DNA of 41,776 nt, taken from Clostridia bacterium. Its GTDB lineage: Bacteria > Bacillota > Clostridia > Oscillospirales > CAG-272. The stretch covers positions 1 through 41,776 of the forward strand of contig JAFXAN010000096.1 in the NCBI GenBank assembly GCA_017517035.1, given 5' to 3'. Position numbers and translations under genes: made by a program. Below the pieces are notes generated by a model. The model had not been told where the DNA came from. It searched no databases and worked only from the letters and a program-made list of their open reading frames with translations. Below, one piece after another: positions 40,710 through 41,776 of this stretch (positions within the stretch are counted from its first letter, which is position 1; each line of letters starts with the position of its first letter).

Positions 40710-40798
40710 GGAGAGATATCGAAGTGGTCATAACGGGGCTGACTCGAAATCAGTTTGTGCGAAAGCACACGAGGGTTCGAATCCCTCTCTCTCCGCCA
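40710..40798 (+). tRNA. tRNA-Ser (anticodon CGA)
   Basis: Reads UCG codons. Acceptor GGAGAGA pairs with TCTCTCC (40788-40794), then discriminator G and an encoded CCA at 40796-40798. The anticodon loop CTCGAAA gives CGA. The long variable arm TTGTGCGAAAGCACA is the class II feature of tRNA-Ser. The T arm GAGGG-TTCGAAT-CCCTC is perfect. A terminator follows immediately. Confidence 0.96.
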
Positions 40799-40800
40799 AA

Positions 40801-40833
40801 AGACCGCAATTCTCACGAATTGCGGTCTTTTTC
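40801..40833 (+). terminator. Terminator of tRNA-Ser
   Basis: An 11-bp perfect stem (40801-40811 with 40818-40828) with a 6-base loop followed by a T run, starting two bases after the CCA end. Confidence 0.92.
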
Positions 40834-40871
40834 ATACATGCACTTGTTAGATTAGTTTATCGGAGGAGAAT

Positions 40872-41423
40872 ATGGTTTTACAAAATGAAAAATGCTATAT
40901 TGAAATAAGCATCGACGAAACTTATACTTTGGACTCCACAGATAATCGTTTATACGATGTTGTACTTAATCCTTGCAACAATAAAAAGGGCGATTTTTCA
41001 AAAACCTTTTCTATACATATAAAGTTGCTTGAAAGAGATTTAAGAATTGCATTAATAGGCCCTTACTATATATACGACAGTGATTGCGCAGTGCTTGAGG
41101 GAGATACATTAACTATTTTGCAAGACAGTATTATAACTCAAATCAATATTACTGACGGTGCTATGGTGCGTCATATAGAATTGGATTGCTTCGGTAGTAA
41201 TTTTGCAATATATAGAATTGAAAAAGGTTATATTTTGTACGGTGAATTTGAAATCACTATGTTAGACCGAAACTTGATTAAAAAGTGGTCTTTTTCAGGA
41301 AAAGATATTTTTGCCTCTGTTTCGGGTAAAAAACCATTTGAAATAAAAGGCAATTACATTCACTTATATGACTTTGAAAATAATTATTACAAGATAGATT
41401 TTGAGGGAAATCTTGTTCTTTAA
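40872..41423 (+). CDS. AT-rich orphan protein of unknown function
   Basis: 183 residues, no signal peptide and no membrane helix. The composition is rich in Ile, Asp, Tyr and Phe with alternating hydrophobic residues, suggesting an all-beta fold. The end, HLYDFENNYYKIDFEGNLVL, looks like the last strand pair of a beta-propeller-like repeat. I recognise no family. GGAGGAG precedes the ATG. Its base composition is visibly more AT-rich than the housekeeping genes to its left, and it sits between a tRNA and integrase/recombinase remains, so it is probably accessory DNA. Small beta proteins in such places are sometimes immunity proteins, but nothing here proves that. Confidence 0.65.
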   Translation: MVLQNEKCYIEISIDETYTLDSTDNRLYDVVLNPCNNKKGDFSKTFSIHIKLLERDLRIALIGPYYIYDSDCAVLEGDTLTILQDSIITQINITDGAMVRHIELDCFGSNFAIYRIEKGYILYGEFEITMLDRNLIKKWSFSGKDIFASVSGKKPFEIKGNYIHLYDFENNYYKIDFEGNLVL

Positions 41424-41436
41424 TGACGACAGACTT

Positions 41437-41460
41437 AGGGCTGACCTTGCGGTCAACCCT
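41437..41460 (+). terminator. Possible terminator after the orphan gene
   Basis: A 10-bp stem (41437-41446 with 41451-41460) with one mismatch on the plus strand, which is a G-U wobble on the minus strand where the loop is the GNRA tetraloop GCAA. The following TTTCCTT is a weak T run. Confidence 0.45.
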
Positions 41461-41475
41461 TTCCTTATGCCCTTT

Positions 41476-41571
41476 TTACCCCAATGCTTTACTTATTGCC
41501 GCGCCGGTGTCTGCTTTCGTCACGGCATCGAGGTGGCTGTAGATATTCGCCGTAGTGAACATCAAAAATCG
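41476..41571 (-). pseudogene. C-terminal remnant of a tyrosine integrase
   Basis: After the recombinase stop codon the same minus-strand frame continues RFLMFTTANIYSHLD and ends ADTGAAISKALG then stop. FTTANIYSHLD is the hallmark of the C-terminal end of phage/ICE tyrosine integrases, including the catalytic Tyr. Only about 31 codons remain and there is no upstream domain in frame, so it is a scar of an earlier or composite mobile element. Confidence 0.7.
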
Positions 41572-41776
41572 TCACATCTTATGGGTAGGCTTTGATTGGT
41601 TCTTGTCGATGAGCTTATAGTAGATGTGGATTTCTCGGGGCTCTTTGCTATACTTGCCCGGGCACTCGTCAACGGTGACGAATTCGATCAGCTCCATACA
41701 CATCTCTCGCGTCAGCTCAGGAACACCGATATAGCTTTTCAAGCGACGGATAAACTCGTCCACATCCGCGTGACGC
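41572..41776 (-). CDS. Large serine recombinase, C-terminal part (cut by window edge)
   Basis: The visible 67 residues (RHADVDEFIRRLKSYIGV, LTREMCMELIEFVTVDE, PREIHIYYKLIDKNQ) match the C-terminal DUF4368-type end of TndX/TnpX-like large serine recombinases that move integrative elements of Firmicutes. The frame is open to the window edge with no start codon needed, so the catalytic resolvase domain lies beyond. It points left toward the tRNA, with the integrase remnant immediately downstream. Confidence 0.82.
   Translation of the reverse strand, partial: RHADVDEFIRRLKSYIGVPELTREMCMELIEFVTVDECPGKYSKEPREIHIYYKLIDKNQSKPTHKM

Noticed and set aside
40451..40816. Minus-strand reading frame containing RRERDSNPRVLSHKLISSQPRYDHF
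   Set aside because: This is the familiar false translation of the antisense of a tRNA-Ser gene; it overlaps the tRNA, its promoter and its terminator.
40799..41776. Possible att site made from the 3' end of tRNA-Ser
   Set aside because: I found no second copy of the tRNA 3' end to the right of the tRNA inside the window, so integration into this tRNA cannot be supported here.
1..41776. CRISPR arrays, rRNA genes, riboswitches, replication origin
   Set aside because: No regularly spaced repeats, rRNA segments, T-box or known riboswitch cores, or DnaA-box clusters were recognised on either strand.

Overview
The window looks like chromosomal DNA of an anaerobic, spore-forming member of the Clostridia, probably a gut or rumen Oscillospiraceae-type Firmicute. 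The evidence is AT-rich intergenic DNA with sigma-A promoters of the TTGACA-N17-TATAAT type, strong GGAGG ribosome sites, the endospore genes dpaA/dpaB, SLH and leucine-rich-repeat surface proteins, and several plant-polysaccharide hydrolases. No species can be named from the sequence alone.

Layout. Bases 1-140 hold the 5' end of an IS30-family element. Next on the minus strand come gdhA, pcrA, and a secA operon: secA, two unknown membrane proteins, and a 44-residue Asn/Gln-rich peptide followed by a terminator. Divergent from secA run trmL-mnmA. A plus-strand catabolic operon (11394-14952) encodes a UxuA-like mannonate dehydratase, a cytoplasmic clan-A glycoside hydrolase and an alpha/beta hydrolase. 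It has tandem promoters with a perfect palindrome between them. It meets, tail to tail, a minus-strand operon for a GH27 alpha-galactosidase, a GH26 mannanase lipoprotein and an LRR surface protein. That operon is divergent from an AraC-type regulator whose -35 box abuts its own. A group II intron fragment lies between the two convergent operons.

The middle (21857-28923, minus) carries a small P-loop protein, pgi, a D-Ala-D-Ala carboxypeptidase, galM, galE, a sugar nucleotidyltransferase and an E2-like acyltransferase lacking the usual catalytic His. Galactose freed by GH27 could enter glycolysis partly through GalM, GalE and Pgi. No galK or galT is visible here. Then come rnhA with a small membrane protein, a large Cys-rich SLH-anchored surface protein behind a perfect consensus promoter, a TIM-barrel sugar isomerase, dpaB-dpaA, comEC, an acyl-AMP ligase with its own acyl carrier protein, and an SGNH esterase.

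The right end is tRNA-Ser(CGA) preceded by a degenerate tRNA-Ser-like copy, an AT-rich orphan gene, a remnant of a tyrosine integrase and the C-terminus of a large serine recombinase, so a mobile element begins at or beyond the window edge.

The most interesting recurring signal is at three loci (IS30 transposase, carboxypeptidase, dpaA). At each, a hairpin hides the ribosome site or start codon only in transcripts that read in from upstream, while a promoter-like element lies inside or next to the hairpin loop.
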